64,000 nt of DNA, taken from assembly GCF_024198175.1 (NCBI RefSeq), contig NZ_JAJVKV010000020.1, forward strand, positions 93,454-157,453. Direction: 5' to 3'. The stretch is from Pyxidicoccus xibeiensis (lineage in GTDB: Bacteria; Myxococcota; Myxococcia; Myxococcales; Myxococcaceae). The notes below the pieces were generated by a model, which made no database searches, had not been told where the DNA came from, and saw nothing but the letters and a program-made list of their open reading frames with translations. Below, in pieces: positions 1 to 14,468 of the stretch. The stretch's first letter is position 1. Each line of letters begins with the position of its first letter. A program made the position numbers and the translations under genes.

Positions 1-32
1 TACGCCGCGTCCGGTGACATCGAGGTGACAGC

Positions 33-2174
<2,142 letters not shown>

Positions 2175-2184
2175 GGTGCCCGCG

Positions 2185-2907
2185 TCACTCCAGGGCGGCG
2201 AGCAGGTGGCGCAGCTCGTCGTCCACGTCGTCCTCGCGCTCGACGGTGCGCGCAATCTCCTCCTGGATGAGCGCGCGGTAGCGGTTGCGCAGCCGGTGGG
2301 CGGAGACCTTCACGTTGCTCTCCGTCATGCCCAGCTCCGTGGCGATGGCCTGGTACGAGGCCACGTCCCTGTCCCCGGTGAGGCTCCCGCCGAGCTGCTC
2401 GAACAGGTCCGCCTTGCCCAGCCGGGCATACTCGGCGCGCAGCGTCTCCAGGGCGCGCTCCAGCAGGGCGAGCGCCCAGCGCCGCTCGAACAGCTTCTCG
2501 GGCGTCACGTCGTGCGACGGCTCGAACCGGCCGTACTCGCTCTCCGCCTCGGCGCCGTCGATGGAGAGGTGCACGGCGCCGCCGCCACGCTTCTGGGTCT
2601 GCTCGCGGTGCCAGTCATTGGCCAGGTGGTGCTTCAGCGCCGCCAGCAGCCACGAGCGGAAGCGCCCGCGCTCGCGGTCCACGGTGGCCAGGTCGTTCTT
2701 CTCCAGGAGCCGGACGAAGAAGCCCTGTGTCAGGTCATACGCCGGGTCGGCGGCGTACCCCCTGCGCCGGATGAAGGCATAGCAGGGATGCCAGTACAGC
2801 TCGCACAGGGTCGCCAGCGCATCGGGCGCGCTGGCGCCACCGCCCGCCGCGGCGATGAGACTCCACCGGGTGGTGGCGAACTTCTGGGGCTTTTCCGGAG
2901 GCGCCAC
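2185..2907 (-). CDS. ECF-like RNA polymerase sigma factor, kinase-linked type
   Basis: A 240-residue sigma factor with region 2 at about 30-105 and a region 4 helix-turn-helix at about 184-213 (YQAIATELGMTESNVK). It should redirect RNA polymerase to a small regulon. Region 2.2 reads DPAYDLTQGFF where classical ECF factors carry an acidic DAED-type motif, and a threonine (Thr60) sits there. In the characterised Vibrio EcfP/PknT pair, phosphorylation of a threonine in this region substitutes for the missing acidic motif. A membrane Ser/Thr kinase gene begins 10 bases downstream and no anti-sigma gene is visible, so control by phosphorylation is the likely scheme here. That last step is inference. 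Confidence 0.87.
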   Translation of the reverse strand: MAPPEKPQKFATTRWSLIAAAGGGASAPDALATLCELYWHPCYAFIRRRGYAADPAYDLTQGFFVRLLEKNDLATVDRERGRFRSWLLAALKHHLANDWHREQTQKRGGGAVHLSIDGAEAESEYGRFEPSHDVTPEKLFERRWALALLERALETLRAEYARLGKADLFEQLGGSLTGDRDVASYQAIATELGMTESNVKVSAHRLRNRYRALIQEEIARTVEREDDVDDELRHLLAALE

Positions 2908-3065
2908 GCCGCCAGCATACCGGGCGGGCTCGTCGGACCGGGAGCCCTCCCCGTGCCGGCCCTGTCAGGCACCCACTGGAAAACCGCCGCCGCCTCGCAT
3001 TTCTGAGGGCGCCGGAGGGCGCGGCTGCTGGAGTTTCGCGAGGTTCGAGCAGGGTGTCCCCGGAC

Positions 3066-3611
3066 TCAGCTCCGGTCCGTCTCCGCGACGGGCGGAGGCA
3101 CGAGCTCCGGGGCCACGATGCGGCCCAGGCAGTCCTGCCCGGGGAGGGGCGGAACGGTGATGCGCGGGCGGTACTCCCAGTGCCACGGCTCGGAAGGCAC
3201 CGTGCGCCGGAAGCCGAAGCGGCACGCATGGGAGGCGAGCCAGTCGTAGGTGGGCGACGTGACGTCCCCGACGACGAGGTCCACCGCGAGGCCCCGCTGG
3301 TGGTTGGATCGCCCCGGCCGCGCCGCCTGCGGGCCCAGGCCCCTGCGGTAGCGCTCGTACAGCCAGCGCTGCTCCCGGCGCGAGCGGTAGCCGCTGGTGA
3401 CCCGCAGCGACAAGCCATCCGCGCGGGCCTCCACCGTCATCCGCTGGAACGCGGTGGCCGCGTCACGGTGGAGCAGCTCGCCACCCTTGAGGCGCACGAG
3501 CTTCGCGCTCTTCGGCTTCGCCCGGCGGACCTTGGTCCCTCCGGCGAAGGCGATGGGCGCGATCAGACACACGAGGATGAGGACACCCCAGCGGAGATAC
3601 GCGAGCGGCAT
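3066..3611 (-). CDS. VanY-like D-Ala-D-Ala carboxypeptidase (peptidase M15 family)
   Basis: A 181-residue exported protein. Residues 1-24 form a signal peptide or N-terminal anchor (hydrophobic run after MPLAYLRWG). The M15B zinc motifs are present: SNHQRGLAVD supplies His and Asp, and EPWHWEY supplies the catalytic Glu and the second His. Family members trim the terminal D-Ala from peptidoglycan stem peptides. A short basic stretch (TKVRRAKPKSAK) links the signal to the domain. The gene stands alone, 158 bases from the sigma factor and 83 from the alkyltransferase-like gene. It may act in general wall remodelling; nothing here suggests vancomycin resistance. Confidence 0.85.
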   Translation of the reverse strand: MPLAYLRWGVLILVCLIAPIAFAGGTKVRRAKPKSAKLVRLKGGELLHRDAATAFQRMTVEARADGLSLRVTSGYRSRREQRWLYERYRRGLGPQAARPGRSNHQRGLAVDLVVGDVTSPTYDWLASHACRFGFRRTVPSEPWHWEYRPRITVPPLPGQDCLGRIVAPELVPPPVAETDRS

Positions 3612-3694
3612 GTTGGATTCCGACCCGTTGGCCAGGACATGACTCTCTCGCGTCTATTCCCAGAGGCAAAGCAGGCGGGGGGGCAGGCGCCTGT

Positions 3695-4099
3695 TCAGAA
3701 GAGACGCAGCTGCGCGTCGGGCACGCTCCCCGGGCGCGCGGGCAGCGTCTGGAAGCCATGGGCGCGCGCCCACTGCTCGCTCGGCCCCTGCCAGTGGTGC
3801 GCGTCCATCCGCACGTGGCCGCGCTCGTCGAAGGTGACTCCCTCCGCGGCGAGCGCCTCGCGCTGGCCATACCCCGACGTGCTGATGCCGCCGTTGCGGT
3901 TGATGACCCGCTGCCACGGCACGGTGGCCGAGCGGGCGCCGAGGGCACCCAGGGCATGGCCCACGATGCGGGCATCACAGCCGTCCCCGACGATGGTCGC
4001 GATGTCGCCGTAGGTGGCCACCTGCCCGGGGGGCACCTGCTCGACGGCGGTGTAGATGCGCTCGAAGTACTCGCGCTCGTCGCGCGGCGGTGTCGACAT
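3695..4099 (-). CDS. Alkyltransferase-like protein (MGMT family, Trp in place of active Cys)
   Basis: A 134-residue member of the O6-alkylguanine-DNA alkyltransferase fold. The helix-turn-helix (PPGQVATYGDIA, residues 23-34) and the segment ARIVGHALG, with its base-flipping arginine, are present. The active-site PCHR motif reads PWQR (residues 61-64), so the acceptor cysteine is Trp62 and alkyl transfer is not possible. Such ATL proteins bind O6-alkylguanine lesions, flip the base and flag it for nucleotide excision repair. A strong ribosome site (AGGAGG) lies six bases before the ATG. Neighbours are unrelated, so it is probably a single-gene unit. Confidence 0.87.
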   Translation of the reverse strand: MSTPPRDEREYFERIYTAVEQVPPGQVATYGDIATIVGDGCDARIVGHALGALGARSATVPWQRVINRNGGISTSGYGQREALAAEGVTFDERGHVRMDAHHWQGPSEQWARAHGFQTLPARPGSVPDAQLRLF

Positions 4100-4203
4100 G
4101 GCGGCCTCCTGGCCCGTCCAATGCCGTGTGGCGGGTTGTGTGTCAAGCGCACAACCGGCCGGGTGGGGTGGGCGGCCCGCCGGTGTCCGGTGGCGTGCGG
4201 TCG

Positions 4204-5865
4204 TCAGCCCTGGCGGCCGCGCAGCCGGGTGTACGTATAGGAGACGACGAGCAGCATCACCCCGAGCAGGATGAAGGTGAGGACGCGCTGGTCGGCCGGG
4301 AGGTTGGCCAGGTCCACCAGCAGCAGGCGCACCAGCGCGAGCCCGAGGACGGCCAGGGCCGCCAGCCGGTACCAGCGCTCGCGCACGGCGAAGCCCAGGG
4401 CGAAGAGGCCGAAGGCGGCCACCACCCAGCCCAGGGTGACGAGCCCCTGGGGCATCAGCTCGCCCACCACTCCCACGAGCGCCAGCCCCGCGCCCGCCGC
4501 GCTGGCCACCTGGAAGGCGGTGTCATCCCGGCGCGGCACGGGCGGCGTGTGGCGCGGCCAGCTCGCGCGGCTGGCGCGCTCCACGAAGACGAAGATGGCG
4601 AAGAGCGCCGCGAGCTGCGGGACGAGGCCGGAGCCCAGCGCCAGGCTGGTGCCCAGCGCGGTGAAGAGGATGAGCACGCCCACCCACCGCAGCACCGGAG
4701 AGTCCGCGGCGCGCGCGCTCAGCCCGGTGCCCAGGCCCGTCACCGTCCACGCGACGACCAGCCGCGAGTCCTGGTGCTCCGCGGGCATGGCCACGCCGAG
4801 GGTGATGGCGGTGAGCGCGAGGTACGCGTGGAAGAGGGGGCCGGGCGCGTGCCTCAGGTGGGCCACCGCCGCGCAGCCCGCCTGCGCGAGCGCCAGCGCC
4901 ACGAAGAAGCCGAAGAGGTGGTCATCGTTCCACCGCGCCACCTCATACCCGCCGAGCACCGCCAGCCCCACCCAGTTGAGCAGCGCGAACGCGAGGCACG
5001 CGCGCGGGGACAGCTCGCGGGGGCGGGCCAGCAGGGCCACGGAGAACAGCAGGAAGTAGAGGACGACGAAGGCCAGGCTCAGCAGCAGCCGCTCCTGGTC
5101 CGGCGCTCCGGGCGCCACGCCGTCGTCGCGCAGCGCCCAGACGATGTGCGTCGAGTACACCGCCACGAGGCTGGACAGCGGCACGACGACCCAGCGGTTG
5201 CGCACCAGGAAGAAGAGGGCGCCGCACGCCAGCAGCGTGGTGGAGAACAGCGTGAAGGTGGTGATTTCACTGAGCATCCCCGTGTGCAGCCCGAGGAAGA
5301 GCGCGATGCCGGCCACCGTCTCCGACTGCATGCGGTGCGCGATGACGACGATGGCCACCACCAGCAGCGCGAGCAGCACCAGCGCGAGCGCCTGACTCTC
5401 GATGACCCGCACCGAGGGCAGGAAGTGCAGCGCGTAGGTGACGAAGTACGCGAGCGCCAGCCCACCGCCGAACACGATGCGCCCGAAGAGCTGGTGCCGC
5501 CGCGACAGCCAGAGGCCGAAGGCGCCCAGGCCCGCGCTCAGCACGTAGCCGGCGACCACGCGCGCCAGCATTCCCAGCTCACCGAAGCGGTACGTAATCA
5601 GATACGCGATGCCGATGATGAGGGCGACGATGCCCACCCGGCTCAGCCAGTAGGTGCCCAGGTGCGCTTCCAGGTCCCTGCGCTCCGGCGCGGGCACGAC
5701 CGGTGGCGGGGGCGCGGCGGCGCCCGTCACGACTGGAGCCGGCGGGGTTTTCGGACTGGCACCGGCGGTCTCCAGCCGGGTCAGCCGCGCCTCCAGCGAC
5801 GCCACGGTCGACTCCAGCTTGCGGATGGCCTCGCGCAGCTCCTGCTCGTCACCTTCGACCGCCAT
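4204..5865 (-). CDS. DUF2339 multi-span membrane protein
   Basis: A 553-residue integral membrane protein matching the DUF2339 pattern: an N-terminal coiled coil (about residues 7-34), a Pro/Ala-rich linker, the conserved entry segment LGTYWLSRVGIVALIIG, then more than a dozen hydrophobic spans to the C-terminus (last span near LLGVMLLVVSYTYTRL). The family is widespread and its biochemical role is not established. The coiled coil faces the cytoplasm if the first span enters from inside. The gene is transcribed away from the plus-strand lipoprotein gene, with 203 bases between the two starts that must hold both promoters. Confidence 0.82.
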   Translation of the reverse strand: MAVEGDEQELREAIRKLESTVASLEARLTRLETAGASPKTPPAPVVTGAAAPPPPVVPAPERRDLEAHLGTYWLSRVGIVALIIGIAYLITYRFGELGMLARVVAGYVLSAGLGAFGLWLSRRHQLFGRIVFGGGLALAYFVTYALHFLPSVRVIESQALALVLLALLVVAIVVIAHRMQSETVAGIALFLGLHTGMLSEITTFTLFSTTLLACGALFFLVRNRWVVVPLSSLVAVYSTHIVWALRDDGVAPGAPDQERLLLSLAFVVLYFLLFSVALLARPRELSPRACLAFALLNWVGLAVLGGYEVARWNDDHLFGFFVALALAQAGCAAVAHLRHAPGPLFHAYLALTAITLGVAMPAEHQDSRLVVAWTVTGLGTGLSARAADSPVLRWVGVLILFTALGTSLALGSGLVPQLAALFAIFVFVERASRASWPRHTPPVPRRDDTAFQVASAAGAGLALVGVVGELMPQGLVTLGWVVAAFGLFALGFAVRERWYRLAALAVLGLALVRLLLVDLANLPADQRVLTFILLGVMLLVVSYTYTRLRGRQG

Positions 5866-6068
5866 GCCCTCACACCCCGATGTCCCGGCCCGCGCAGACC
5901 ATAGACGAACCCCGCCGCGTCATTGCAACCCGGGTGCCGACGGGATGACGCGGCATGGCGAAGCTCCAGCGGATCCAGCGGGGAGCGTTGCTTGCAATAC
6001 AGCTCCGACCCGGAAGCCGTGGCGCCGCATGTGCCACGGCTCCGCCCTCGCAGTCCCCCAGGAGACCC

Positions 6069-8057
6069 ATGTCCCGCGACAACTTCTTCGCAGCAGGTGT
6101 CGAGCCCGCTTCGCGGCGCGGCCCGGAGCGTGGTCTCCGCACGAAGGCGTGGAGCCGGGTGCTGCCGCTCGCGCTCCTGCTGGCCGGCGCCATCGGCTTC
6201 ACGGGCTGTGACGAGGCCGAGCCCGTGGACGTAGAACCCGGCGAAGACGCGGGCACGGGGCAGGATGCGGGAAGCGACGGTGGCACCACGTCGGCCTGCG
6301 GTACGTGCGCGGAGCCGGAGGTGTGTGGGGGGCGCGGCCACGCCACCACCTGTGCGATGCCCGCCGCGGAGCGGCTGTGCAGTGAGGATGGCTGGTGTTG
6401 GGAGTACCCGCTGCCACATGGCAACACGCTGAGGGGCGCGCACTTCCGGGCGCCCGATGACGGCTGGGCGGTGGGTGAGCACGGCCACATCCAGCACTGG
6501 GATGGCACGAAGTGGACGCGCGTTGCGAGCGGCACCACGGCGGACCTTCGCGGCGTGCATGCCGTCTCCGCCACGGAGGTGTGGGCCGTGGGCGCCGGTG
6601 GGGCCGTGGTGCGTTCGTCGGGGGCGGCCTTCACGGCGGTGGATGCGGGCACGCCGCAGGCGCTGACCTCCGTCTGGGCCTCGGGGTCGAGCGACGTGTG
6701 GGCCGTGGGCGCCGCCGGCACGGTGCTGCGCGAGCGGGGCAGCGGCTTCGAGCGCGTGGATGCCGGCACGGGGCATACCTTCAATGACGTGTGGGGCAGT
6801 GGCCCCTCGGACGTGTGGCTGGCGGGGAACGGGGGCACGCTGCGCCACCACGACGGCGCCGCGCTCGCGAGCATCTCCACGAACACGAACCTGCCGCTGT
6901 ACGAGGTGACGGGCTCGGGGCCCAACGACGTCTGGGCCGTCACGTCGGACGACCCGTGCCTCACCTGTGACGACTACGGCATCGTCTACCGCGTCTCCAC
7001 GACGGGGCTGGAGGAGCGGCTGCGCATCTCCGACCAGTTCTCCAACCTCTACGCGGGCTCGCCCTCGGTGCTGCTCGCGGTGGGCGAGGGGCCTCGCTAT
7101 CGCTGGGATGGCGCGTCCTGGCTGCGGCTGGGCATCGGCGGACGGGGCGTCATGGCGGGCGCGGCAGCCAACGACGTGTGGCTCTTCGGCGCGAACGGGC
7201 AGGTGGAGCGGTGGAGCGGGAGCACCTGGTGGACGAAGGTGCCGTCGCGCGAGGTGCAGGCGGTGCGGGATATCCACGGCACGGGCCCCTCTGACGTGTG
7301 GGTGGTGGACCTGCGCGGCAAGGTGCTGCGGTGGAATGGCGGCGGCTGGGCCGCGCTCAAGTCCGACCAGCTCGACACCTTCGACGACGTGCAGGGCGTC
7401 TACGCGGCGAGCCCCACGTCGGTGTGGCTGGCCAGCTCCAGCAGCTTCGAGGGGCGCATCGTCCGGTGGAACGGCACGGCGCTCGTCGAGGAGCGCGTGG
7501 TGGACGACAAGGGGCTGAGGGCCGTGCACGGCTCCTCGGAGACGGACGTCTGGGTGGTGGGCGCGGCGGGCGTGGCGGCACGGCGGGACGGCACCGGTTG
7601 GACGGAGGTCCCCACGGGGGCCACGGTGACGCTGAATGACGTCTGGGTGCAGGGCCCCGGGCTGGCGGTGGCCGTGGGCGACGGGGGCAACATCCACCTG
7701 TGGAATGGCAGTGCCTGGAGCCCCATGACGTCCGGCACGACGCAGCACCTGCTCAGCGTCTGGGGCAGCGGGCCCACGGACATCTGGGCCGCGGGCGCCG
7801 CCGGCACGCTGCTGCACTTCAACGGCACCGCCTGGGCACCCGTGGACGCCGGCACCTCGGCCAACCTGAACGCGGTGTGGGGCGTCTCCACCACGGCGCT
7901 CTGGGTGGCTGGGGACAACGGCACGCTGCTGCGGCGCGACGGGTCGCGGTGGGTCTCCGAGCGCACGGGCACCCGCCGCCACTTCCGCGCGGTCTGGGCG
8001 CCCTCCACCACGGGCCTGTGGCTCGCGGGTGACGGGGCCATCCTCCACAAGGACTGA
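6069..8057 (+). CDS. Beta-propeller-like repeat lipoprotein
   Basis: A 662-residue predicted lipoprotein. The start at 6069 is chosen because AGGAG ends four to five bases before it and a signal peptide with lipobox FTGC follows. After the lipid cysteine comes a Glu/Asp/Gly linker, then a Cys-rich patch with six or more cysteines. The rest is a tandem series of about 40-50 residue repeats carrying DVWAVG- or DVWLAG-type signatures with GTLLH/WDG turns, typical of propeller-like surface proteins common in myxobacteria. No enzyme motif was found; it may be an adhesin or scaffold. Its stop lies two bases from the convergent ACT-domain gene, leaving no room for a separate terminator. Confidence 0.78.
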   Translation: MSRDNFFAAGVEPASRRGPERGLRTKAWSRVLPLALLLAGAIGFTGCDEAEPVDVEPGEDAGTGQDAGSDGGTTSACGTCAEPEVCGGRGHATTCAMPAAERLCSEDGWCWEYPLPHGNTLRGAHFRAPDDGWAVGEHGHIQHWDGTKWTRVASGTTADLRGVHAVSATEVWAVGAGGAVVRSSGAAFTAVDAGTPQALTSVWASGSSDVWAVGAAGTVLRERGSGFERVDAGTGHTFNDVWGSGPSDVWLAGNGGTLRHHDGAALASISTNTNLPLYEVTGSGPNDVWAVTSDDPCLTCDDYGIVYRVSTTGLEERLRISDQFSNLYAGSPSVLLAVGEGPRYRWDGASWLRLGIGGRGVMAGAAANDVWLFGANGQVERWSGSTWWTKVPSREVQAVRDIHGTGPSDVWVVDLRGKVLRWNGGGWAALKSDQLDTFDDVQGVYAASPTSVWLASSSSFEGRIVRWNGTALVEERVVDDKGLRAVHGSSETDVWVVGAAGVAARRDGTGWTEVPTGATVTLNDVWVQGPGLAVAVGDGGNIHLWNGSAWSPMTSGTTQHLLSVWGSGPTDIWAAGAAGTLLHFNGTAWAPVDAGTSANLNAVWGVSTTALWVAGDNGTLLRRDGSRWVSERTGTRRHFRAVWAPSTTGLWLAGDGAILHKD

Positions 8058-8059
8058 CC

Positions 8060-8458
8060 TCAGCGCGTGAAGGACTCCAGCAGGGCCAGGGCCTCCGGGG
8101 CCCTGGCGGCGGGGATGAAGAGGTGGTCGTGGTGGTACGCGGCCACCGGATTCACGCCGATGCCGTGCGCGGCCAGCCGCGTGGACACGGCGGCGATGAA
8201 GCCCACCGCGTCCAGGCTGGAGTGCACCGACAGCGTCAGCAGGCGGAAGGTGCCGGAGTACGGCAGGCCCGCGCCGTCCGCTCGCTCGCGGCGGAGGATG
8301 AGCGTCAGCCCCTCGTCCTCATGGAAGAGGCCCACGGGCGCCAGCGCGCCCAGGTCCGGCGAGGCCGGATGGGGGAGGGTGCAGAAGACGTACTCGCCCT
8401 CCTTCAGCACCGGCCGCATGGAGCGCAGCAGCACGTCGAGGTTCGTCTCGCCGGGCAT
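8060..8458 (-). CDS. ACT-domain small protein
   Basis: A 132-residue protein resembling two-lobed ACT-domain proteins (DUF2241/CASTOR type). The first half has the strand pattern YVFCTLP and the second LLTLSVHSSLDAVGFIAAVSTRLAAHG, ending in HDHLFIPAARAPEALALL. ACT domains usually bind amino acids or similar effectors; no ligand can be named. A good GGAGG site lies nine bases before the ATG. It follows the FHA gene by 24 bases on the same strand, so the two are probably cotranscribed. Confidence 0.75.
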   Translation of the reverse strand: MPGETNLDVLLRSMRPVLKEGEYVFCTLPHPASPDLGALAPVGLFHEDEGLTLILRRERADGAGLPYSGTFRLLTLSVHSSLDAVGFIAAVSTRLAAHGIGVNPVAAYHHDHLFIPAARAPEALALLESFTR

Positions 8459-8482
8459 GATTCGTTTCCTCCGGAGTGGGGC

Positions 8483-9013
8483 TCAGCCGCTGCGCGAGCC
8501 CAGGCCGGTGGCCTCGCCCGCGCGCAGCCGCTCGTGCAGCGTCCCGGTCAGCAGGTACCAGAACTGCACGTTGCCGAAGCTGAGGATGTCCCCGTCGCGC
8601 AGCACCACCTCGCGACCGCCCAGCGTCTGGGCGTTGAGGAAGGTGCCGTTGGTGGAGCCCAGGTCCTGCACCGTGCAGCGCTGCTCGGCCCCGTTCCAGC
8701 GCAGCTCCGCGTGCATCTTGGAGACGGACGCGTCGTCGACGACCAGGTCGCAGTCCATGCGCCGGCCGATGCGCAGGCGGTCCGTGGCGAGCAGCGGCGG
8801 CAGCGTGGCCACGCGCAGGTGTTCGAATTCGAACAGCAGGGTGAGCATTCCCTGCTCGATGTCCTCCGGCGCGGCCATGCGGGTGGGGGCGAGCACGGCG
8901 GCGGATGCCTCGGACGGAGGGCGCTGGATGAGCGCGAAGGGCCCGAGCTGACGCTGGAAGGTTTCGAGGGGGAGGGCGGCGGCGAGACTGCGCAACTCCT
9001 GGACGGACAGCAC
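8483..9013 (-). CDS. FHA-domain protein
   Basis: A 176-residue cytoplasmic protein. The C-terminal half (about residues 75-155) is a forkhead-associated domain with the signature residues IGR, SVSKMHAEL and DLGSTNGTF, which bind phosphothreonine peptides. The N-terminal 70 residues are helical and unassigned. The start is a GTG at 9013 without a clear ribosome site, so the N-terminus could be shorter. It likely reads out Ser/Thr kinase signalling, abundant in this kind of genome; the ACT protein downstream may be its operon partner. Confidence 0.82.
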   Translation of the reverse strand: MLSVQELRSLAAALPLETFQRQLGPFALIQRPPSEASAAVLAPTRMAAPEDIEQGMLTLLFEFEHLRVATLPPLLATDRLRIGRRMDCDLVVDDASVSKMHAELRWNGAEQRCTVQDLGSTNGTFLNAQTLGGREVVLRDGDILSFGNVQFWYLLTGTLHERLRAGEATGLGSRSG

Positions 9014-9078
9014 CCGGGCAGACTACCGGGTCGCCGGGCGCGCGCCCAGCGCATCTCGGGTACCCCGTACGGGTTTCA

Positions 9079-9108
9079 TTGACCAACTTGTCACTGGTTC
9101 CCTACATT
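9079..9108 (+). promoter_or_regulatory. Predicted sigma-70-type promoter of greA
   Basis: TTGACC at 9079-9084 and TACATT at 9103-9108 are separated by 18 bases, a good match to the housekeeping consensus and unusually AT-rich for this region. Transcription would start near 9115, giving a leader of about 80 bases before the greA ATG. Confidence 0.6.
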
Positions 9109-9196
9109 GGGACTTTCATTGTGGGGGCCGGGCTCTGGGAGGAGCGCCGGCCCTCAAAGTTATTGAACCTTGGGAGTGGTGGAAGGAGCTGTTTCG

Positions 9197-9715
9197 ATGA
9201 GCAGCGGGAGCGACAACATCCCGATGACCCCGTCCGGACTGCGGAAGTTGAAGGAGGAGCTGAAGCACCTCCAGTCCGTCGAGCGTGGGAAGATCTCGCG
9301 AGAAATCGAGGTCGCCCGTGCCCATGGGGACCTGCGCGAAAACGCCGAGTATCACGCGGCCAAGGAGAAGCAGTCGCACATCGAGGGCCGCATCCTGGAC
9401 CTCAACGACTGGATTGCCCGCGCGGAGGTCATCGACGTCAGCAAGCTGGGCGGCGACAAGGTCGTCTTCGGTGCGACCGTGGACCTGATGGACACGGAGA
9501 CGGAGAAGCCGGTGACCTACCGGCTCGTCGGCGAGCTGGAGGCTGACCTGAAGAAGCGGTGGATTGCCGTCACTTCGCCCGTGGCGCGGGCGCTCATCGG
9601 CAAGAAGGTCGGTGACATCGCCACGGTGCAGAGCCCCGGCGGCACGAAGGAGCTGGAGATTCAGCAGATCCGCTTCGAGGATCCGCAGGGCGACACGCCG
9701 GCCGGCGAGAGCTGA
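9197..9715 (+). CDS. greA: Transcription elongation factor GreA
   Basis: A 172-residue GreA. The N-terminal coiled coil carries the acidic tip region (GDLRENAEYHAAKE) that reaches into the RNA polymerase channel and stimulates cleavage of backtracked RNA. The C-terminal FKBP-like domain follows (VDLMDTETEKPVTYRLVG to the end, with SPVARALIGKKVGD). The ATG at 9197 is preferred over an upstream in-frame GTG at 9170 because AAGGAG ends eight bases before it. A good promoter lies upstream and a GC-rich hairpin lies downstream, so it is probably a monocistronic gene. Confidence 0.95.
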   Translation: MSSGSDNIPMTPSGLRKLKEELKHLQSVERGKISREIEVARAHGDLRENAEYHAAKEKQSHIEGRILDLNDWIARAEVIDVSKLGGDKVVFGATVDLMDTETEKPVTYRLVGELEADLKKRWIAVTSPVARALIGKKVGDIATVQSPGGTKELEIQQIRFEDPQGDTPAGES

Positions 9716-9738
9716 CCCGATCCCCCTCTGGGGAGCTG

Positions 9739-9770
9739 CCGGGGGAGCGGGCATGAGCTCGCTCCCCCGG
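9739..9770 (+). terminator. Predicted intrinsic terminator after greA
   Basis: Perfect 11-base inverted repeat (9739-9749 and 9760-9770, CCGGGGGAGCG and its complement) with a 10-base loop, followed by TCTCGTTTCC. It begins 24 bases after the greA stop. Confidence 0.65.
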
Positions 9771-9809
9771 TCTCGTTTCCTGGGACACGTCACCCCCATT
9801 CCGTAGGAT

Positions 9810-13007
<3,198 letters not shown>

Positions 13008-13036
13008 GGCCCGCGCGCCTGGTCGGAGGGGGAGAC

Positions 13037-13089
13037 GCGAGCCTGTCCCACGCGCGTGGCGCTTCGCCTCCGATTCTCGACAGGCGCGG
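13037..13089. terminator. Possible hairpin downstream of recG
   Basis: GCCTGTC (13041-13047) pairs with GACAGGC (13079-13085), and a 12-base perfect palindrome CCACGCGCGTGG (13048-13059) lies inside. No T-tract follows, so the terminator role is uncertain. Confidence 0.3.
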
Positions 13090-13147
13090 GGCCGCATGAG
13101 GGCCGTGAGAACATGTCCGCCTGCCTGGCAGTGACTAGGGTTGAGGC

Positions 13148-13783
13148 ATGGGCGACTGGGCACGTGCTGAGTTCCTGGCGGGGCAGGGCATCCGAGACCG
13201 GCGGGTGCTGCAGGCGATTGCGCGCCTGGACCGCGCCGACTTCGTGCCGGAGCGGGCCCGGAGCGAGGCACCCTCGGACGTGCCCCTGCCCATCGGCCAT
13301 GGGCAGACCATCAGCCAGCCCTACGTCGTGGCGCTGATGACGGAGGCCCTGGCGCTCAAGGGCTACGAGCGCGTGCTGGAGATTGGCACCGGCTCCGGTT
13401 ACCAGACGGCGGTGCTCGCCGGGCTCTGCCGCGAGGTGTACACGGTGGAGATCGTCCCGGAGCTGGCCCGCTCCTCGCGCCTGCTGCTGCACCGGCTGGG
13501 CTTCCAGAACGTGTACTACCGGCGGGGAGATGGTTCGTTGGGCTGGCCCGAAGCGGCCCCCTTCGATGCCGTGCTCGCCGCCGCCGCCCCCAGCCAGGTG
13601 CCCATCGCGCTCCTGTCCCAGCTCAAGCGCGGGGGCCGCATGGTCCTCCCGGTAGGGCCCGTCGGAGGTGCCCAGGAGCTGCTGCGAATCCGCCGCGCCC
13701 GGCACGAAGGGGAGCTGCCCCTCGTCGAGCGCCTCCTCCCGGTGCGCTTCGTCCCCATGACGGGGCAGGCCCTCCAGGAGTGA
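13148..13783 (+). CDS. pcm: Protein-L-isoaspartate O-methyltransferase
   Basis: A 211-residue SAM-dependent methyltransferase that starts repair of isoaspartyl residues in aged proteins. Visible hallmarks are IGHGQTISQPYVVALM (substrate region), the SAM motif LEIGTGSGYQTA (about residues 78-89), the acidic strand YTVEIVPEL and the later FDAVLAAAA strand. Length and motif order match bacterial Pcm. It lies 140 bases after recG and may be cotranscribed with it, although a possible hairpin lies between them. Confidence 0.93.
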   Translation: MGDWARAEFLAGQGIRDRRVLQAIARLDRADFVPERARSEAPSDVPLPIGHGQTISQPYVVALMTEALALKGYERVLEIGTGSGYQTAVLAGLCREVYTVEIVPELARSSRLLLHRLGFQNVYYRRGDGSLGWPEAAPFDAVLAAAAPSQVPIALLSQLKRGGRMVLPVGPVGGAQELLRIRRARHEGELPLVERLLPVRFVPMTGQALQE

Positions 13784-13902
13784 CGACACCCGAGGCCGTG
13801 GCTCCCGGGTGGAAGTGGACCTGCCGCCTGTCTGCCTGGATGCTGCTCGTTGACCAGGAAGTCGCGTTGCCCCCGAGCGCGGCGGCCCGCTAACGTTCAC
13901 GC

Positions 13903-14468
13903 ATGATCATCTGTCCGCTGTGTGACCACGTGCAGCCCGAGGGAACCGAGTGCGACGTCTGTGGCCGGGTCTTCCCCGCGCAGACGGTCGACGCGGCGCC
14001 CGTGGCGCAGCTGGCGGAGCTGGAGCTGACCCCGCACACGGGAGGCCGCGCGGCGGTGGTGGTCGCCGCCCTGCCCGAGCTGGACCTGACGCGGCAGAAG
14101 GCTGGACCGGACCTGCCGGCCCAGGTGGTGCCGGACCTGGAGCTGACGCGCGCCGGGGTCACCGGCGCCGTGCCCGTGGCGCCCATGCAGGAACTGGACA
14201 CCGGCCGCGCGCAGGATGACGGCGTGCGCACCGCCGCGCCCGTCGGCGTCGTCGTGTGCCGCTACTGCCGCAACGAGCAGGCGCAGGGGATGCTCTGCGA
14301 CCGCTGCGGCATGAGGCTGCCCCGGGCCCGGGTCGCGGCGACAGCGGTGGCCGGAGCGAAGCGTCCCGAGGGGGACGAGGCGGGGTGGGTGGACTGCTCC
14401 TCGTGCCATACACCGGTGCGGCCCGGGAAGGCCTGCCCCGAGTGCTTCACCCGCGCGCCGGCGGAGGC

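Noticed and set aside
13850..13902. TTGACC at 13850 as a promoter for the zinc-ribbon gene
   Set aside because: No acceptable -10 box at the right spacing.
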